Origin: Ignavibacteria bacterium
GTDB taxonomy: Bacteria; Bacteroidota; Ignavibacteria; Kapaibacteriales; UBA961
Assembly: GCA_947491315.1 (NCBI GenBank)
Contig: CANLII010000001.1
Span: forward strand, 62,001-126,000
Direction of reading: 5' to 3'
DNA: 64,000 nt
Position 1 is the first letter of the stretch. Every line of letters starts with the position of its first letter. Below are positions 59,622 to 64,000 of this stretch, piece after piece. The translations under genes and the position numbers were made by a program. The notes under the pieces are model-generated. The model was not told the DNA's origin. It made no database searches and saw nothing but the letters and a program-made list of their open reading frames with translations.

Positions 59622-60179
59622 CTACTCTATGAATTTAGTACCGCTTACTTTGAATATGCGGTAATTTTTGAGCCAAATATCAGACTCCATACCATATCCA
59701 TCGATGATCTCTGTAGGAGTTTGAATATGGATTTTATCTTTTGTATAAAATTGTCTGGATTCTTCCTTCCACATCAGGGTTTGAGTAGTTAATGTGGTAT
59801 TTGTGCTATCAGAACGCACATATACATTCCCTTTAGCAAGCATATCTCTTGTCACTTCATTGATTGAAGCTGACTTTGATGTCATATAACCGGCAGGCTG
59901 AGATTGATTATTCATGAATTGAACATAGACATTAGAATCGAGCAATGTTTCATTTCGAGATTCAAATACTCTTGCTTTTTTTGCTTTGAGTAAGGCTCTT
60001 ATTCTTGTAGAATCAGTAAATGCCATCGAAAAATCCCAAATTTCATGAGTCGGAATTTGCAATGGATCGATGGTATCTTTCACTATAACTTGTGCTGTAT
60101 TCTTAGTATCATCACATGAAATCAAGAAAAACAAACAAGCAATGAATATGTGAACTTTATGTAAAACTGTTGATGACAT
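59622..60179 (-). CDS. lptC: LPS export ABC transporter periplasmic protein LptC
   Basis: Lipobox LFFLISCDD, then ARVFESRNETLLDSNVYVQFMN...DMLAKGNVYVRSDSTNTTLTTQTLMWKEESRQFYT (LptC fold pattern). Adjacent to kdsA. Start refined from 60281. Confidence 0.82.
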   Translation of the reverse strand: MSSTVLHKVHIFIACLFFLISCDDTKNTAQVIVKDTIDPLQIPTHEIWDFSMAFTDSTRIRALLKAKKARVFESRNETLLDSNVYVQFMNNQSQPAGYMTSKSASINEVTRDMLAKGNVYVRSDSTNTTLTTQTLMWKEESRQFYTKDKIHIQTPTEIIDGYGMESDIWLKNYRIFKVSGTKFIE

Positions 60180-60942
60180 GTCGCAATTCTGCCAATTCAT
60201 GTAAGAAGTCTTTGATTTCTGACAGGGGATATTGTGTTGCGGAATCAGACATTGCTTTTTCCGGCATTGGGTGCGTTTCAATGAATATTCCGTCTATGCC
60301 AACAGACATTGCAGCCCTGGCAAGTGGTTTGATATATTGTCTCAAGCCCCCGGATTGCTCACCACCACCGGGTAATTGCAATGAATGGGTTGCATCATAA
60401 ATGATTGGCAGTCCGGTTTCTCGCATGATCAATAGAGAACGGAAATCCACAACCAAATCATGATAACCAAATGTAGATCCTCTCTCTGTAAGCCAAACTT
60501 GACTCGCTCCGGCTTTCAATGATTTATCTGCTTGTTTACCCATATCATCGGGAGCAAGGAATTGACCTTTCTTGATATTAACAATTTTACCTGTGGCACC
60601 CGCAGCTTGTAATAATTCTGTTTGTCGGCATAAGAAAGCAGGAATCTGTAAGACATCAACATAATCGGCAGCCATGGATGCTTCATGCGATTCATGAATA
60701 TCCGTTATAGACTTCACTCCATGCAAAGTGGAAATATCTCTAAGATATTCCAATGCTTCTCTATCGCCAATACCTGTAAAACCATTGATGCTAGTTCGAT
60801 TGGCTTTACGATAGGAAGATTTGAAAATGAGATCAAAATTACATTCCTTAGCAATCGGAAGAAGTGTTTCTAATACTTCAGAAAGTAAGTCTTTTGATTC
60901 AATGACGCATGGTCCGGCTATGAGGGTAAATGATGTATTCAT
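60157..60942 (-). CDS. kdsA: 3-deoxy-8-phosphooctulonate synthase (KDO 8-P synthase)
   Basis: LIAGPCVIESKDLL, FKSSYRKANRTSINGFTGIG, DVLQIPAFLCRQTELL, TERGSTFGYHDLVVDFRSL. Confidence 0.96.
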   Translation of the reverse strand: MNTSFTLIAGPCVIESKDLLSEVLETLLPIAKECNFDLIFKSSYRKANRTSINGFTGIGDREALEYLRDISTLHGVKSITDIHESHEASMAADYVDVLQIPAFLCRQTELLQAAGATGKIVNIKKGQFLAPDDMGKQADKSLKAGASQVWLTERGSTFGYHDLVVDFRSLLIMRETGLPIIYDATHSLQLPGGGEQSGGLRQYIKPLARAAMSVGIDGIFIETHPMPEKAMSDSATQYPLSEIKDFLHELAELRHVINSFT

Positions 60943-60948
60943 GGTAGA

Positions 60949-63648
60949 TTATAAATATGCTTCTAATTCCATTTCACTGTCGAGCATAACTTCTCGACCT
61001 TTTGATCCATTTGGTCCGCCAACAATACCGGCGGATTCTAATTCATCCATGATTCTTGCAGCTCTTGCATAACCTACTTTTAAATAACGCTGTAAAAGGG
61101 AAGTTGACCCTTGTTGATGTCTGACAACAATGCGCGCAGCATCCGCGAATAACTCATCTCTTGAATCACTACCACCTCCATATAATCCTGCACTTTTATC
61201 AATAGCTGTTGGTAACATATATGGAGTTGAATATCCTTTTTGATTTGCAATATGCATGCAGATATTTTCAACCTCATCTGTTGAGAGAAAACTATTCTGA
61301 ATGCGAAGTGGTTTTGGCGCACCACCTGGTAAATAGAGCATATCTCCATTCCCTAAAAGTTGATCAGCGCCGGTGCCATCAATGATTGTTCGCGAATCAA
61401 TTTTTGAGGCAACTTGATAGGATATTCTTGCAGGGAAATTCGCTTTGATCAAACCTGTGATGACATCCACGGATGGCCTCTGCGTGGCTATGATCATGTG
61501 AATCCCCACCGCCCTTGCCAATTGAGCAAGTCTTATAATCGGCTCTTCTACTTCTTTGCCAGCCGTAAGCATCAAGTCTGCCAACTCGTCAATAATACAG
61601 ACGATATACGGTAATTTCTTCAATTCTAATTCGCTTTCTTTGAATTTTCCTTCAGCCAACTTCGTATTATAATCAACGATATTTCTTTGACCTACTTTTG
61701 CGAGAATATCATATCTATTCATCATCTCATTGCAGAGTGATTTCAAGACAGCCACTGCATTTTGTGGTAAGGTGATGATTTGTTCATCCACATCCGGTGA
61801 AAGTGCCAAGAAATGATTGCGCATCAATCCATAATATGTCATCTCAACACGCTTTGGATCTATGATTACAAATTTCAAATCGCGTGGATGCATTTTGTAC
61901 AGAAGGGAGCAGATTACGGTATTGATACCTACGCTCTTTCCGGCTCCTGTTGAACCGGCTATAAGAAGGTGGGGCATCTTTGTTAAATCCGCGCAATAGA
62001 CTTCACCCGATATAGTTTTACCAAGCGCCAATGGAAGTCTTTGCTCCACATCATGAAATTTTGATGATTTGATGATGCTGCTGAATAACACCATTGATGG
62101 ATTATGATTCGGAATCTCAATGGCAACTGTTCCTCTTCCTGGCACGGGTGCAATGATTCGAATTCCTCTAGCTTTCAATGCCAATGCAATATCATCAGAT
62201 AAGTTCTCAATTTGGGAAATCTTGATTCCTGCTGCCGGAACAAACTCATATTGCGTAACCACCGGACCAGGTGTTACCTGAAGATCATTGATTTCAATTT
62301 TAAATGTGCGTAGTTTTTCTTGCAATAATCGTGCATTCTCTTTCAATTCCTCATCATCTACATTGATGACATATTCATGTTGCTGAGTCAGTAAATCCAA
62401 TGTTGGAGGTTCATAAGAGATTTCCTCATCCTGCATCAATGACCGTACTTTTTCGATATCCCTTTCGCTCATATCTTCCGTATTAAAGATTGGTTCCTGA
62501 ACATTCAATGTCAATAATGGAGAATTGGCATGCTCATTCATTTCGGAATCTTGAACTTCTTTTTTGAAGTGTACAGGAATCGTTGGTAATGGCTCGGTTT
62601 TCTTCGGAACAGCTCTTTGTTTTCTGGTAACATTTATAAACATTGGCTCTTCTTCTAACTGCTCTTGACCACGAATAATGATTGGAGCTTTATGTGAGAA
62701 ATCCGTATCGATATTATGTGTTTGATTTAGTCCTTGGGTTCTTTTTCTGATTATCTTCGCTGGTTCATCATCCGGTTCAGGAGAAAAAACAGCTTTGTTT
62801 GTCTGAGGGATACATAAACCTTCTTCTTCAATATATTCAGTAGGATGTCTATCTTCTGGAACTTTCTTCTTTTGAATAACATCGATTCCTTTATCAATAA
62901 AGAGGGATAATTTCATAAATCCGGAAATTATTGTTTCAATGGTTTTTTTGATTGATATCCCAAATCCAAGTGTGATTGTGAGGAATAATGCAACCATGAA
63001 GAAAAGTAATGATCCCACTTTACCAATAAGTGAAGATAAAACAAATGCTTCAAATTGACCAAGTACACCACTCCATTCATTAGCCATAGAAGGAATAATC
63101 TGCTGCATCGTTCCTAGTAGTCCGGAAACCATGCCTGTAATAAGCAAAATCAAGCCGGTAAATTTCAGAGTTCTGGATGCAATTCTTCCCATGAAAAACA
63201 CATCTTTTGACCAAAGTAATCCAAGAAATGGAAAAACGATTCCTACATATCCGATTGCCCCATTGAACATCATATGAGAAAATACAGCACCGAATAATCC
63301 TAACCAATTTTGTGTAGTATCTGATTTTGCCTGCATGGCAGGGTCACCCTTCAATACGGAAAGGATGTCATATAATGTCATGTCGGCATTGGCTTCATCT
63401 TTTGGTGTATATGAAATCAATGCCAAAAGCAATAACACGGAACTTAATGCCAAGAATATTCCAAGTATTTGCAAAGCCAAAGCACGATGAGATTCAGTTT
63501 CAGGCTCTTCAGGTAACTCGTGCTGAAAGCTTTTCTTTGATTTCTTGGGCTTAGTAACAATTGGTTCCAAATCATCAGAATCAAATAATGAGTCAATGAT
63601 GGAATTCTTCTTGCGATTAATGATAATGGAATCAGGAGGTAAAGCCAT
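60949..63648 (-). CDS. ftsK: DNA translocase FtsK/SpoIIIE
   Basis: N-terminal TM segments, motor (LLIAGSTGAGKSVGINTVI, IDELADLMLTAG, ATQRPSVDVITGLIKANFPARIS), C-terminal gamma winged-helix (TSLLQRYLKVGYARAARIMDELESAGIVG). Start refined from 63714. Confidence 0.96.
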   Translation of the reverse strand: MALPPDSIIINRKKNSIIDSLFDSDDLEPIVTKPKKSKKSFQHELPEEPETESHRALALQILGIFLALSSVLLLLALISYTPKDEANADMTLYDILSVLKGDPAMQAKSDTTQNWLGLFGAVFSHMMFNGAIGYVGIVFPFLGLLWSKDVFFMGRIASRTLKFTGLILLITGMVSGLLGTMQQIIPSMANEWSGVLGQFEAFVLSSLIGKVGSLLFFMVALFLTITLGFGISIKKTIETIISGFMKLSLFIDKGIDVIQKKKVPEDRHPTEYIEEEGLCIPQTNKAVFSPEPDDEPAKIIRKRTQGLNQTHNIDTDFSHKAPIIIRGQEQLEEEPMFINVTRKQRAVPKKTEPLPTIPVHFKKEVQDSEMNEHANSPLLTLNVQEPIFNTEDMSERDIEKVRSLMQDEEISYEPPTLDLLTQQHEYVINVDDEELKENARLLQEKLRTFKIEINDLQVTPGPVVTQYEFVPAAGIKISQIENLSDDIALALKARGIRIIAPVPGRGTVAIEIPNHNPSMVLFSSIIKSSKFHDVEQRLPLALGKTISGEVYCADLTKMPHLLIAGSTGAGKSVGINTVICSLLYKMHPRDLKFVIIDPKRVEMTYYGLMRNHFLALSPDVDEQIITLPQNAVAVLKSLCNEMMNRYDILAKVGQRNIVDYNTKLAEGKFKESELELKKLPYIVCIIDELADLMLTAGKEVEEPIIRLAQLARAVGIHMIIATQRPSVDVITGLIKANFPARISYQVASKIDSRTIIDGTGADQLLGNGDMLYLPGGAPKPLRIQNSFLSTDEVENICMHIANQKGYSTPYMLPTAIDKSAGLYGGGSDSRDELFADAARIVVRHQQGSTSLLQRYLKVGYARAARIMDELESAGIVGGPNGSKGREVMLDSEMELEAYL

Positions 63649-63848
63649 GATGTTCCTTCCTTTCGTATATGCTGTTTTCAATGAAAGTATGCTGATTATT
63701 GCCATAAAAGGCATTATAATTATATCAAAAACTATGCCTCATTTCATTAGTATAGAAGCGAATAAGGACGATAATTCTTATTTTGGAACTTTAGAGCAGA
63801 AAAATAGCTTGTCCTGCTGTGATTTATGAATTTTTCGTAAAGATTGTC

Positions 63849-64000
63849 ATGATTAAGGTTGCACCAAAAGAGACTGGAATTCACGATTTATTGCGCAAAA
63901 GATGGAGCGCTAGATCATTTTCTGAAGCAATGATTGGTGATAATGAGTTAATGAATGTATTCCAAGCTGCTTCTTGGGCTTCAAGTAGCATGAATGAACA
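63849..64000 (+). CDS. Nitroreductase family protein, N-terminal part; truncated by window end
   Basis: Open from ATG at 63849 to window end: MIKVAPKETGIHDLLRKRWSARSFSEAMIGDNELMNVFQAASWASSSMNE; 'KRWSARSF' and 'ASWASSSMNE' match the nitroreductase N-terminus. Confidence 0.7.
   Translation, partial: MIKVAPKETGIHDLLRKRWSARSFSEAMIGDNELMNVFQAASWASSSMNE

Noticed and set aside
1-64000. Defence island, prophage, integrative element or CRISPR locus
   Set aside because: No transposase, integrase, phage structural, Cas, restriction or toxin-antitoxin motifs were recognised. The tRNA-Pro shows no adjacent integrase; gene content is mostly housekeeping.

Overview
This 64 kb AT-rich window is a densely packed, mostly housekeeping bacterial chromosome segment with about 50 protein genes. 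It probably comes from the Bacteroidota/FCB lineage, because it has T9SS-type C-terminal tails, Omp28, a DUF6029-like protein, SpeA and TonB receptors. I found one tRNA (Pro, anticodon TGG), three convincing hairpins (two of them terminators), and no CRISPR array, rRNA, prophage or transposase. Recognisable genes include topA, fur-like, speA, lon, glgA, ispE, hpnC/hpnD, clpS, gatA, ade, kdsA, lptC, ftsK and a ppx/gppA-family gene. There are two sigma-54 activators. I see no unambiguous previously undescribed system. The most interesting points are: (i) a metal ABC permease fused to a DtxR-type regulator domain, like chlamydial YtgCR; (ii) a frameshifted outer-membrane porin relic beside an intact, different porin; (iii) a MoxR ATPase/VWA pair; (iv) a 1172-aa T9SS-type secreted protein with an extreme glycine-rich block; (v) a TetR-TonB receptor pair with palindromic operator candidates; (vi) a stand-alone receiver-like protein that seems to lack the phospho-acceptor Asp; (vii) a TlpA-DUF6029-Omp28 cluster with an intercistronic hairpin; and (viii) a DprE1/UbiA pair outside Actinobacteria. 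All product calls come from reading motifs in the translations; no database search was run.
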